Of a DNA stretch of 64,000 bases, positions 11,340-22,869 are shown in pieces (the stretch's first letter is position 1; every line of letters begins with the position of its first letter). A program made the position numbers and the translations under genes. The stretch spans positions 248,604,688-248,668,687 of the forward strand of contig JBOZIK010000001.1 in assembly GCA_051453625.1 (NCBI GenBank). The letters run 5' to 3'. The stretch is from Welwitschia mirabilis. Taxonomy: Eukaryota; Gnetophyta; Gnetopsida; Welwitschiales. The notes under the pieces are model-generated. The model worked only from the letters and a program-made list of their open reading frames with translations, did no database searches and was not told where the DNA came from.

Positions 11340-12895
11340 AAGCGAGAAAGAAAAAGGTACGTTATCAATGTGAAAAGAAATTTTTAAAAAAGACAATTCA
11401 ACAAGGTATTCAAGTTTATAATCCAAGGACTAAAGATCAATAAATTTTTAACAATAGAAGTAAAATTGATAAATTTTATTTTATAGAAGATCTTAGCTTA
11501 CATTTTAAAAGTGTTTCTTTATCTACTAAATAATCTTCTAGAATTGTAAAATGTACTCTTAAAATAAAAATCTACCTCTTCATTTGAAATTCCTTCTAGG
11601 CCTAATTCAAGTTATTTTGGAAGACAAGAATTAACATTAGATAGTGAAAGTTTAAATAAACATTCTTTTTCTTTATCATTCTCCACAATGTCTTCAAATT
11701 CTAGTGATATCCTTCAATAAAATCTTAAAAATAAATATGAACTAAAACTTAGAGAAATTCATAATGCTTTTGAATTTCCTATTAAATATGACATAAAGAT
11801 TAAAAATCTTAGTGTTTATCCCTCTTTCACTAATAAAACTCATGAATATTCCTATGAACATATTGCTAGAATATAACACTTAATGCTCACATGTAAAGGG
11901 AAAAAGCCAATAACTAATAGGAATTACATAAAAGTACTTCCTTATACATTGAGTGGAAAAGCTGAGAATTGACTTAATATCTTATCCCATAAGTGTCTTA
12001 GAACTTGGAAAGACATAAAATAAAGTTCTATCAAATGGTTCATTAGTGAAAACATGCTTAGAAAAAGACATCATAAGGTAATGAATTTTCAGAAAAAAGA
12101 CAATGAGGATTATGCATCTTCTTGGGAAAGATTCTTACTTCTAGTTTCAGTCAATCCTATAGATGAATTTAATAAAGAAGAATTGATTTACCACTTCCAT
12201 AATGGCCTTATTAGTGCAATAGAAAAATGGTACATCTACTATATCAAGGGAGTTTATTCCAATACAAAACTGATAAAGCATGGCAAGGTTTACATGATTC
12301 AGTTGAACTTAGTTAGTTATGGTCTAAACCAAGATAAAAAATACCCTCAAACAATCATTAAGAGAATTAAATCATATAAGTGAAAAAACAAAGATAAAGC
12401 ATCTATGATGACGAAAATAGTAGTGATAGTGATAACCCACTTGTAAGAAAAATGATAAAAGCAACCAAAGATGTAAAATTAGCTAAATCCCACACTACAC
12501 CTACTCCCACTTGTGAATTAAGCAAAAATGATTACTTAGTTATTGAATGTCCATTTTTTCCAATTATAAGAGAAGTAGTTAGGGACTAAGTATTCTATGA
12601 AAACCAAGTATACCCTAATTACTACAAAGAATCTTACCACAATGAAAAGAAACAATATCCTTAACTAAGTCCTTCATACAGACCTGAGTAGAGATATTTA
12701 TTCCAGAAACCATATAACCGAAGATGTGAAGGATATAATTAGCCTAAGAAAGAGCCATTTAAAGAGGCTATAATAGAGATAAAAAATATTCATGAACAAA
12801 CTTATAAAATCATTTATAAAATACAAAATAGCATACAATATTTAGTAGGAGTTATGCAAAAAATAATGTTAGCAAAAGAAACACCACAATAACTT
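11340..12895 (+). pseudogene. gag, copy B (best-preserved gag in the window)
   Basis: The frame is readable from about 11355, with a candidate Met at 11698 (MSSNSSDILQ). Landmarks are SGKAEN (about 11955), an open stretch at 12054-12380 containing MNFQKKDNEDYASSWERFLL and EELIYHFHNGLISA, and a zinc-knuckle remnant near 12510 (CELSKND-x-LVIECPFF; the second Cys of CCHC reads Ser). The E-x-Y-x-x-SWERF...L-YHFHNGL pattern is the plant Athila gag signature ('ETLYEAWERYK...FYNGL'). It is interrupted by few stops, mostly TAA/TAG/TGA at Gln or Trp positions. The C-terminal tail (12700-12890) precedes protease. Confidence 0.75.
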
Positions 12896-13369
12896 CTAAT
12901 ACCATAGCTAATTCAAATGATGTTAAGAAATATTGGAAGGTAATAACATGAAGAGGATATATTACTACATCCAAAAATCCACATAAGCATGATGATGTTG
13001 AAGATAATGAGGAGAAAGATATATAAATTCTTAATGAACCACACCTTATTTCTACTTCTTCTTCACCAAATAAGGATGAATAATCAATAAACAAAAAGCA
13101 AGAAGTATCTTACTCCTTGGTTAGATATAGTTAACTTCAACCCCATATATGATGAATATCTCTAAGCCATTATGCAAAATGTTAACATCATGGTACTAGT
13201 TTGGTGCATACTTTAAGACTTTATGACAACACAAAATATGCCAAATTTTGAAAGGATATTTATAGAAAAAAAGCAAAAACAAGTACTATTAAGTAGAGTC
13301 TTTTATCTCAATCTATAACCAACTTAGTATTACAAAAATCTTCCAAATTCAAATATATAGAGGCAATAA

Positions 13370-13745
13370 ATTGTTAGTGTGATGCTAGAAGGAAATAAAA
13401 AGGTCAACAAGGCTATGATAGATATAGGTACAATATGAACATCATATCTTTACCTATTTGTAAGAAGTTTGGATTAGAAAAGTGAATTAATCCCAACTTA
13501 AATTATCATAGAATCAACATTGAAAAAACTTGTTGGAATCATTAAAGATTTAGTTCTCTAAATGTAAAAAGCTTATTACCCCAAAGATGTTATAATCATT
13601 GAGATCAATCACAATGGAGTATATCCCTTACTCTTAGGTAAAGCTTTTTATGCCAATGTTCATTGCATTATATCTACTATAACTAGGATCATGGAACTTA
13701 ATGTATGTAGTAAAAAGGTTCAAGTTCAAGTATTCAGTGTAGTAA
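13370..13745 (+). pseudogene. retropepsin (aspartic protease), copy B
   Basis: The active-site segment near 13410-13440 reads AMIDIGT and is then frame-shifted, so the rest of the motif is damaged. YPLLLGKAFYANVHCII (about 13620-13675) is the core landmark, with the family Arg changed to Lys. KKVQVQVFSVV closes the domain. It is the same domain as 1150-1600 in copy A, sitting between gag and the linker. Confidence 0.75.
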
Positions 13746-14240
13746 AAAAAGATACTAAGGATACAAGTGATGTGCTTAGTGATGACATTAGACCAACCAT
13801 GTTTGTAGCACATTATTCACTTGAATTGAAGTATCTTACTTATGAATAACCAATACTTTTTAATGATATGAAGGAGTTCTTAACTATCATAGATAGTCTT
13901 AATTTTATTAATCCATGTGAACTTGACAATACCATGAAACCGCCAATAAAAGAAACTTTTAATAAAATTACAACTCAAGACATAGAAGAAGTAAAAGCTA
14001 TGGAGGAAACATTGGATGAGAATGGTTATTCAACCAGTTATGGACATAAAGGAATTAACTCTAAGATGAACTTAAAAGAGCTTAGAAAGTGAATAAAGTA
14101 CATTTTTATCAATAATAATCCTACAAATCCCTTAATTATTAGTAGTTGTCTCTATTCTAAAGCAAAGAAAGCCTTGGTATCACTTCTCACATCTAAATCT
14201 GAAGCCTTTGCATTGAGTCATAAGGATCCATCTCCTATTT
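13746..14240 (+). pseudogene. protease-RT linker, copy B
   Basis: The open stretch 13868-14089 carries EFLTIIDSLNFINPCEL, TTQDIEEVKAMEETLDEN and KMNLKEL, equivalent to 1700-1950 in copy A. After one stop the frame continues with LIISSCLYSKAKKALVSLL and leads directly into RT. No catalytic motif is visible. Confidence 0.7.
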
Positions 14241-14710
14241 CATTACATATTGTTCAATACAAAATATACCTTGAGGAAAATGCAAATCCCATAAGGCAAT
14301 CATAAAGGTATTTAAACATAGCACTAAAACAAGTTATTAAGGATGAAGTCATAAAACATTTAGATGCTAATATTATTTATCCTACAAGCGATAGTAAGTG
14401 GTTAGCCCATTAATGGTTGTACTAAAGAAAGGTGGTAAGTGGAGGGTAAGTTATCAAAAAAGGATTATTTAGCTCTTCCTTTTATTAATCAAGTTTTGAA
14501 TAGAATACAAGAACATGCATTTTACTATTTTCTTGATGATTATAGGGGATACAATAAAGTATGTATTGAAAAGGAGAATTAAGCAAAAAATATGTTTATA
14601 TTCACTTTTTTGGTACTTATACTTTTAGAAAAATCTTGTTTTTGTTTATGTAATGCCTCAAGTACTTTTTAATGTGTAATAATATGAATGTTTAATGATA
14701 TTATATAAAA
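14241..14710 (+). pseudogene. reverse transcriptase N-terminal part, copy B (truncated by insertion)
   Basis: YKIYLEENANPIRQS and DANIIYPTSDSKW are clear. KKGGKWRV is followed by a deletion, then VIKKDYLALPFINQVLNRI and HAFYYFLDDYRGYNK. The frame ends around FNDII just before 14711, where the copia LTR begins. The palm with YxDD and the connection domain are missing here and do not reappear on the other side of the insertion. Like copy A it lacks the Athila insert between VPKK and WR. Confidence 0.8.
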
Positions 14711-15718
14711 TGTAGGATCTAGAACCCTATAGGAAGGGCAAATACAATTTATAATTTAAATATTACTCTCTCAAAATTTCACCAAAAATATTTAAAAATT
14801 CAAATTAAATAAAATGAAAATAATTGAAAATATAAAATATGAAAAAAAGATCACTAGAAACATGATTTCTCATGGTTCAAGAAACCCCCTCCTCTACTCT
14901 TGGAATTTAGCTTTAACCCTAAGTTGATTTGGATCCTTATTGCTTTGTTTCTAGGTTTCTTATATCAACTTGTAATAATTGCAAATGAATTTTCAACGCT
15001 AAGTCTCAACTTTTATAGAGCAAAGCTTTTTTGTGATAATAGTATGCTAAAATGCATTAACTCCACCAAATTTGAAGTACAACAAAGTCAAAAATACACT
15101 ACCTAAAAGTAAGTTCAGAAGTCTAAGTATATATAATGCAATATATTTAATTAAGATCTTAATACTACAAAAGAGTGATTTTTCTTTCTAGTCAATCATG
15201 ATTGCTACCAAAGCTTTTAATTCAAATGGATTATGTAGAAGATAGATTCTAGGATATACAAATGAATCTGATACTCCAATAGTTAAAAATAAGAAGAAAT
15301 TAGCTAATAAAATAGGCTAAAATATTCCATTTATATCATGACTAGTTAACCCCTTAAAGCATCTAGTTAATTCCATTGACTGCATATGGTTTAATTTTGG
15401 TTGATTCCCTTTTTAATCTAGGTGAACCCTCATCAAATTGATATGAAATAATTTTACATAGACTTAGTCAACTCCTCTAGTAACTAGTTAATCACTTAGT
15501 AAGTTGATCAGATAATTTTTTCCATAGGTCTAATTGATCCCTCTGGGATTCAGTCGACTCCTTATTAGTTCTATCACTTGTTAGGTTGATGTGAAGCTAG
15601 TGAAAAATGTTGGATTAATTCTAACCTTAAGGAATATTATTTTCTACAATAATTGTAATGTATTTTACTATAGAAGATATGTTATTTTGACATCAACTTG
15701 GTAAAAATACCTTAAAAA
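14711..15718 (-). repeat. copia 3' LTR
   Basis: On the minus strand it runs from about 15718, after the purine tract at 15721-15730 (TAAAGGGAGA), to TACA at 14711, about 1.0 kb. It holds a TATA-like run (about 15125-15135), CTCTATAAAAGTTGAGAC (near 15010) and a GGGTTTCTTGAACCA segment (near 14885). The last is shared with the + strand LTR piece around 29290. The left edge coincides exactly with the break in copy B RT. Confidence 0.7.
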
Positions 15719-16910
15719 TCTCTCCCTTTAATATTGATGGTAAACTATACTTGATTACATATAATAACTTATTAAGCTTATGTTGAAAACTCCTCCTAAA
15801 AATTTTCCCATAATAAAGCAAGAAATATTATTGACCATAATAACAACATGTTTATTTAGTATAATCAGTTATAATGATTTTGTAAAGATAAATGGTTTAA
15901 ACAAATTTCTAAAGGTATAATATATAGAAANNNNNNNNNNNNNNNNNNNNNNNNNNNNNNNNNNNNNNNNNNNNNNNNNNNNNNNNNNNNNNNNNNNNNN
16001 NNNNNNNNNNNNNNNNNNNNNNNNNNNNNNTTTAGTTAATCAAGAGATGTCTAAATATTTTGATTCATTTTACTTATATGAAAGATAGATTTTAGGGTTT
16101 AAAAATGACTATAATACTTCAATAGTTAAAAATAAGGAGATAACAACTAGGAAAATAAGTTAAACCATTTCTACTACAATTGGTCGACCACTGAAAGCAT
16201 CTAATTAACTTTATTAATTAACATTACTAGATTCAGTCAACTCCATTTTCTTTTGATTGATCTAATTTTCTTTCATCACCTAGTTCAGTTGATCCTATCT
16301 AGAATTTGATCAACAACATTTGGTCTAGATCTAGTTGATTCCCTTTTGATCTGGTTAATCCCTTATCAACTTGATATGAAAAATATATTTAGCACAAGTT
16401 TGATAAATCCCTTAATAAATTAATTAGAAAATTTTGGATATAGGTATAATTGATCCCTCTGGGATTTGGTTGATTCCTTAATAGATTGATTAGAAAATTT
16501 TTGTATAGGTCCAATTAACCCCTTTGGGATTTGATTGAACCATTGATATTTTTGTCACTTGTCAGGTTCATGTGCGGCTAGTGAAAAATATTGGATTACT
16601 TCTAACCTATAAGGACTATAATTTATTACAATAATTGTAACATATTTCACTACACTAGATATGTTAGTTTGATATCAAATTGGCAAAAATAACTTAATAA
16701 TATTCCCCTTTGACATTGATGGAAAACTGTATTTGGTTATATATAAAAACTTATCAAGCTTATGATGAAAACTTCCCATTATAAAATGATCATAATAAAA
16801 ACATGAAGTGCTATTGACTAGAAGAATAACATTTTTATTTAATACAAACGTTCATAATGTTTTTACAAAGAGAACAAGTTAAAAAATTTTTGAAGCCATA
16901 ATTTATGGGA
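15150..16910 (-). repeat. tandem duplication of copia 3' end (period about 980 bp)
   Basis: Positions 15170-15930 and 16031-16910 align by eye over the U3 part of the LTR, the polypurine tract (15721-15730; about 16703-16712, TCAAAGGGGAA on the minus strand) and about 200 bp of internal sequence. The second copy lacks the U5 end, which would fall in or near the gap at 15931-16030. Within it, GGGATTTGRTTGATTCC-like motifs recur about every 60 bp (16390-16560). Confidence 0.65.
15931..16030. other. assembly gap, 100 N
   Basis: A 100-N placeholder of unknown true size, at the junction between the two tandem copies of the copia 3' end. Part of a second LTR could be hidden here. Confidence 0.98.
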
Positions 16911-17099
16911 AATATAGCATTCGTTAGTAAGTAGTACAACTAATACTAACATTTATTACTATTAATCAATAATTTAAGTAGTACAACGGATAAACAACCA
17001 TGCTAAGAAAAAAAGCATCAAACATAAATTAATTTCATAAAATATTTTTCTTTCCCTTTTGACATCAATGGAAAAGAAAAGAAAAGAACAATAGCAATA

Positions 17100-18640
17100 A
17101 AAATAACAATAAAATAAGCATGAAAAGACTAGTTTAATTCTTGCTATTATTCTTCATTAGATTCTTTTTTAGAATCTGATTATCTTCTTCTTCTTCTTCT
17201 TATTCTACTGTCACCTTTTATTGATAGTTACCAACTTCCTCAGAAGTGTCTGCAATTTCATAGCCTCTTATAATGAGTACCTCCTTCATGTAATGAGTAG
17301 ATGAATCCAGCCTTTCTAGGTATGAAAGGGTCTTTTCAGGAAAGATCTACTTTAGAGAATAAGATTTAGAAAATTTTTTAGAGCTAGAGGAGATGTGCAT
17401 TTGGGATAGAGTATCACGCCCAATGGAAGACATTGGAGTTAAGGTTTCAAGTTTGTGGTGCATTTAGACACTAAATTAATGACAAATATTTAAAATCTAG
17501 ATGAAGTAAAGAAGAGCCCAAGTCTTGTGATATTTTAACTAAGAGATGATATTATTAAGAATAATGATAGGAGAATTGATAGAGTGATGTGTTTCTATCA
17601 AATAAAAAAGATAAGCATGATAATTTAAGGTCTTATCATGATGCGTAGCTAGAGGTAAAAATTGTAGGTAAAAACTAGATGGAAAAAGTGATATTTGGGA
17701 ATAAGATGAAAGGTAGAAAGGATGGTTTTCCACTAAATGAATTTTCCATAGATCTCTCTAGTGACTTTTACCTTGTTCTCCATGGAGTTACACAAGGGCC
17801 AAAACTCCTCATAATTTCATCTAGGAAGATTTTTAATGGAGGTTCTTATATCTAGAATAAGTCTTATTATTTTTTCCAAAATAAGCATCAAAAGGGTGGA
17901 GGAATCTATATTATAAGAAGTATTACAATAGAACATACAAGTAAGAAAAGGGTATGCAGACCTAGACACCTCAAGAAAATAAGAGAGATCTAAATTATTA
18001 AGAAGCCTTACAACATCTCTAAGTTCTTTGAGTTCACATAATGCTAATGGCCTCTTCTAATATATAGGATCCTTTTTAAACTTTATAGAAAACTTATCCA
18101 AGGATTCATCTATTATTCTTAATTATAAGTAGCCTAGATTCTTTCTTGTAGCCTATTTTTATCTTACTTTTCTTGAAGGACCTTCTTCCATGGAGACATG
18201 TAACACTTGCTAATGATCAAGAAAGGAGGAAAGAAACTAATAAGATCTAAAAGATATAGGATTATAAGTGGAAATGAGATAGGTAGGGTTCTAAAAAGAT
18301 TTTATAATGGGATCAAAATAAGTTGAATCCAAGAAAAAAAATTGGATTTACCAGCTTTATTCCACTCCTAATCCTATAGATTTAATCTACTAGATTATGA
18401 TTCAGTTCGTCAAGGTGCAGGTCCAAAAAAAAAGTCTTAGATCTAGTTATCTATTAATCTTAGTAATGTTTGGATTAAAAAAGTTTTAAATCTAATTGAT
18501 CAAGACTGTAATTTAGTCAACCCCATTGATTTCAGTTTTACTTGGGAAAAGTTTGGGTAACTGGGTTAAATTTTAGTTAAACTAATGTCTTTAAGTCTAA
18601 TAAATCAAATTATAAATCTATTCAACTGCCTTACTTGTAG
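17100..18640 (-). pseudogene. post-pol ORF of the nested copia element
   Basis: On the minus strand, between RNase H and the polypurine tract, decayed frames include the open stretch 17733-17542 (LPLATHHDKTLNYHAYLFYL, then IETHHSINSPIIILNNI). The following frame has LGLFFTSS and then IGRDTLSQMHISSSSKKF and PEKTLSYLERLD, ending in an acidic EEEEED run near 17190. The pattern 'xLFYLIxxxxxINxPxxIL' plus 'LGLFFTS' resembles the plant transposon-type domain also suspected in the Athila-like post-pol ORF. Sireviruses often carry an ORF here. The molecular function is unknown. Confidence 0.5.
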
Positions 18641-19130
18641 TCAGAGGATAGAGAAATAAATCCTAATTCATGACTAAGACTTAAAAAATTATCAAAATCC
18701 AGGGATTTCATAAAGATATTAGCTAGCTATTTATCAGTGCTTATAAAATTTATGGAAATGTTACCCTTTTCTACTTGATCTCTAAGAAAATGATGTATAA
18801 GTTTAATATGTTTAGTTCAAGAATTCTAAACAATATTTTTTTAGATATTGATTACACTTGTATTATCACAAAAAAATGGTACCTAATTATAGTTAACTTT
18901 AAAGTCTTTAATCATTTCTTTCATTTATAGAAGATGGGTACAATAACTTCTTGCCACTATGTATTTTGCTTCTATTATGGAAAGAGAAACATAATTTTTC
19001 TTCTTATTTGCCCATTTTACAAGGAATAATCTTAGAAGAAAATAATATACTCTAGTGCGTTTATAATAATATTTTTAACTAGCCCATACTATATCACTAA
19101 AGCCTATAAGTTTTAAAGAAGTTTCTATGG
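18641..19130 (-). pseudogene. copia RNase H
   Basis: Readable on the minus strand: SDYGLCYS, VPFFCDNTSVINI (third-motif Asp), KHIKLIHHFLRDQVEKGNIS and FISTDKQLANIFMKSL. These are the standard copia RNase H end (K-HI-I-HHF-R-V--G-I, DxxADxxTK). The Lys-Thr of the usual LAD-x-FTK end reads LANIFMK, with Asp changed to Asn. The stops are few. Confidence 0.85.
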
Positions 19131-20130
19131 AATAGCATAGTCCATAGTCACTTGTGTCTTTCATATAACTTATAATTCTTTTAAAGATTGGAGGTGTGAT
19201 TTCTTTGATTTAATTTTATATCTTGCACACACAATAATACTAAACATTATATTAGGCCTACTAGCAGTTATATATAATAAGCTTTCTACCATGCTCCTAT
19301 AAAATTTTTGATTCACTAATTTATCATGATCATCAAGGAGCGTTGATTGAATTTTTATTTTTAAGTTCAAATTACTTAACCAACTCTTTTGAGTATTTTA
19401 ATTGAGAGATGAAAATACCTTATGTTGTTTGTTTAATTCATAAAATAATAAATATGCTTACCTCACTAAGCATACTCATCTTAACGTGTGTTATCATAAT
19501 GTTAGCGAACTCTTTCAAGAGATCCTCTTTTAAGGATTTAAAAATTATATCATCAACATAGACTTGAATGATAATGAAGTCTTTCTTAATATTCTTAATA
19601 AAGAGAGTTTTATCCACTACTTCATAAGTATAACCATTTTCTTTAAAAAATGTTATTAGTTTTTCATAACAAGTCCTAGGAGCCTATTTTAAAAACTACA
19701 ATGCATTTTTCTATAGACATTGTTAAGCTTATGTGGATATATGAATCCTTATGGTTACTTCACATAAACTTCTTCATTAAGGGTTCCATTTAAAAAGAAA
19801 CTTTTCACATCCATTTCAAAAACTTTAAAGTTTTTAAAGGCTGCATAGGAAAGAAAAATTTTGATGCTATCTAGTCTTTCTAAAAGAGCAAATGTATCTC
19901 TTACATCTATTCCTTTAATTTAATTATATCCTTGAGCCACTAATCTAGCTTTTTTCTTAATTCCATTATTGTATTCATTACACTTATTTGTAAAGATCTA
20001 TTTTGTTCTAATTACATTTCAATCCTTTGTTTATTCTACTAATTTCCAAATATCATTTCTTCTAAATTGTTGTAATTCTTCTTGCATTACCATAATCCAT
20101 TATTCATGAGTTTCAGCATCTTCAAACTTC
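19131..20130 (-). pseudogene. copia reverse transcriptase (YVDD intact)
   Basis: Copia-type RT on the minus strand. Visible are ALYGLKQAPRT-like sequence (near 19670), KNIKKDFIIIQVYVDDIIF with the catalytic YVDD at 19549-19560 unchanged, and the open stretch 19370-19173. The latter contains KFYRSMVESLLYITASRPNI, the canonical copia 'Y-R--VGSL-YL--TRPDI' segment. The N-terminal part extends to about 20130 with VFKLVKSLYG-like and RVVFRYKK-type remnants. Fingers are more decayed than palm. It lies between integrase and RNase H as expected. Confidence 0.88.
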
Positions 20131-20399
20131 TTAGGTTCACTTTAAGAGACAACAAATATGGATATAAAACTTTTTAAGAGAGTTTCTTACGTGTGTTTTT
20201 GAGTGTACATTATCAATAGCTAACTTAAGAGTGTGATCTTATAGTTGTTTAATTATTTTTGAGGTAACTTCTTGATTTGTTTCTTGTTATTTTACATTTA
20301 TTACTTTCTTGATATTAGAGGTACTTGGGGTAAGATTTTCAATACCACTTGAAGGTAGAGATCTAGTACTAAAGTCATCTATTTGTAAATTTATGTATT

Positions 20400-21290
20400 C
20401 TTATATTGTTAGAATTCATTTGTTGAATAGTTGATAATATCTACTTCTAGTTGAATATCCTGGAAAAATTGCTTTATCGGCCTTATATTCAAAATTTCTC
20501 AAATGTTGTCTATTTTTAAAGTAAATCATTTACTTTTAAAGACCTTAAAATTTAATACATTTTACTTTCTTTCTTTTCAAAGGTTATAGGGGATTTTATC
20601 CATACCTAATCTTAGATAAACTTTATTGATAATGTAGCATGTAGTACTTACTGCTTCATCCTAAAATGTTTTAGGTATGTCCCTAACATTTAGCATTATT
20701 CTTGACATCTCTTAAAGGATCCAATTTTTTCTTTCTGTAATTTCATTTAATTAGTAAGTCTTCAAGGCTAAAAACTAATGATATATACATTGTCCATAAC
20801 ATTTCTTAAAATGATGATTTTCAAATTTTCCTATATGATCACTTCTAATTCATTTAATAGTTTATCCCTTCTCATTTTGGATTTTGTTACAAATTTCAAC
20901 ACAACTTTTAAAGGTTTTTGCCTTGTTTCCTAAGAAGGAAATCTAAGTGAATCTACAAAAATATCCACCATAGTTAAAAAATATCAATTTTCTTTTATAA
21001 TTTTGGTTTGAGTAGGTTCCACTAAGTCCATGTAAATGCGTTTAAGTGGTGTTATTGAGGAAACTATGTTTTTACTCTTATGGGAGGTTCTAACAAGTTT
21101 TTCTTTTTGACATGCATCATACAACCCATATTTATTAATATTGATCCTAGGAATTCCTTTCATAATTTCATTTTTAATGATGGTTTTAATATTATTATAG
21201 TTTTTGTGTTCTAACTGTTGGTGCCATAAATCTTCTTTGTTTATATGAGAAAAATGATACATAAAAGAAGATTAATCAATACTCTAAACA
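20400..21290 (-). pseudogene. copia GAG-pre-integrase and integrase
   Basis: The open stretch 21262-20987 reads LWHQQLEHKNYNNIKTI and GIPRININKYGLYDACQKEK, followed by SHKSKNIVSSITPLKRIYMD. This is the HHCC finger region (WHxxLxH...CxxCxxxK, first Cys of the pair lost) leading into LxxIHxDLxGP with the first catalytic Asp present. Further down the minus strand, the VSTTCYIINKVYLR segment near 20650 is the copia integrase C-terminal landmark. The second Asp and Glu regions are frame-broken. Confidence 0.85.
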
Positions 21291-21299
21291 TTATCTATT

Positions 21300-22530
21300 A
21301 TATTTGCTTTAAGAAGAACTTCATTTATTCTACAATGTTTAATGTCATATTTTTACTATCAAAAATAACTTTATGACCTTTATGAATATGATTAATACTA
21401 AGAAAATTATGCTTAAGTTCATTCACATATAAAACGTCATTAATTTTATGTATCTTACCTTCACTAATGCTTCTAATGCCTTCAATTTTAACTTTTACAT
21501 TATCACCGAAGGTTACTTCTTCTCTATTAAAATATGCTAGGTGTTAAAATCATGATTTATCATCTATCATCTACTAAGAATAGTTACTATTCAAATACCA
21601 ATAGGTTCCATTTGATACCTTAAATGTTATTTAGATTAACAAGATTTTGAAATTGTCAATCCTTATCCACTTAGTTCTTTTGGACTATTGTGGTACATAA
21701 TTCTTTAGAATAAATATAAATGAAAAGATACTAGTAAGACTTGAAAATAACATTATATTTCTAAATTTATAAAATAGTTTTAAATAACCTAAATTTCCAC
21801 AAAAATGATAGGTAATCTTTAAAACAGAATTATTTTACCATGTTCTCTTATCCAAAATATTGAGTGTTTCAAATAGTTGAAACCAATACCTCTCTTATCA
21901 TAAACTAATTTTCATATTCCATATATTTATTCCAATTTATAGAACTATTAAAAATATTAACAAAATGAGACAATATTTTTACCTATTGAATTAGCTCAGT
22001 GTTCTTTATTTGAACTATTTTCTATTTAATCATTAACTCTTCCTTTTATTTATTTACGACCTTTACTATTTTGTTTAACTAATTGATCTAATTTTGTAGA
22101 TTCTCATATTTTAAGTAGAGTTCTTAGTCAATGTCTTCCAACTCTTCTTGATCTTATTCTATAAGGTCTAAGTCATCTTTTTTGGTAAAGCATGACATGT
22201 TTTTCGAGGGAGGAACTAATGCCAAAAAAGAAAGTCTCCTATCTCCATCTAATTATTGACATGACCTATTATTATCTTCTTTATCTACATTATCCCAAGT
22301 GATGATTAATGATGATTTCATAAATTTTCTCTAATCATTTAATTATTAAAGAATTTATTTACAACATGTTCATATCATTTATAAGAATAGAACTAGATTT
22401 TTTTAACTTTTTCTTAATCTCTTATTGGCTTAGATTAATCTAATTTTGGTCACTTACTTGATTCAACATCTATTTTTCTTCTATGTAAGAAATTGTTAAA
22501 ACTTCTTGCCAATAGTACAACTTTGTCCTC
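21300..22530 (-). pseudogene. copia gag C-terminal part and protease
   Basis: The minus-strand protease remnant near 21430-21640 reads EEVTFGDN-x-KVKIEGI followed by VLYVNELKHNFLSI, the classic copia protease end. The DSGCSRHMT active site is frame-damaged near 21600 (MIDDKS). Gag C-terminus: ALVPPSKNMSCFTKKDDLDL and EDIDQELYLKYENLQN near 22070-22260, typical of the gag tail in Sire/Tork-type elements. The gag start is missing beyond 22530. Confidence 0.65.
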
Positions 22531-22532
22531 AC

Positions 22533-22860
22533 TAAGAAAGGGCTAAAAGTAATAAGTTATATTAGTAAAACCGTTTTAGATGCTTAATTAAATTATACAA
22601 CTACTAAGAAGGGGATGCTAGTAATCATATTTTATTTAAACAAACTTAGATATTACCTTCTTGATTTTCACACTCATGTTTATACAAATTATTCTTTCAT
22701 TTGATACTTAATGTTTAAAAAAGATTCAAGTGCATGCCTAATACACTGGGTACTTTATGAGAAGATTTTAACTTGATAATGGGAGATAAGACAAGAAAAG
22801 AAAATTTGGTTGTTAATCATCTTTCTAGAATCCCTTTATAATAAAATCTATCTTTAAACT
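22533..22860 (+). pseudogene. RNase H, copy B (resumes after nested copia)
   Basis: Sequence from about 22533 matches copy A from about 3083. The frame reads KVISYIS, LNYTTTKKGMLVIIF-like, NKLRYYLLDFHTHVYTN, and later ENLVVNHLSRIPL-like near 22805. The last is the end of RNase H (ADxLSR with Asp changed to Asn). The N-terminal CDAS segment is missing with the deletion. Confidence 0.8.
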
Positions 22861-22869
22861 TTTTAATTA

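Larger units (their letters stand above)
14711..22530 (-). mobile_element. nested Ty1/copia element, minus strand, 5'-truncated
   Basis: Reading the minus strand from 22530 downward gives gag, protease, GAG-pre-integrase and integrase, RT, RNase H, a post-pol ORF, polypurine tract and 3' LTR. This is copia order. It lies inside the RT gene of copy B. The 3' LTR ends TACA at 14711. The 5' LTR and the start of gag are missing at the right junction (about 22530), where RNase H of copy B resumes. An extra ORF after RNase H suggests a Sirevirus-like member, but the lineage is not proven. Confidence 0.82.
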
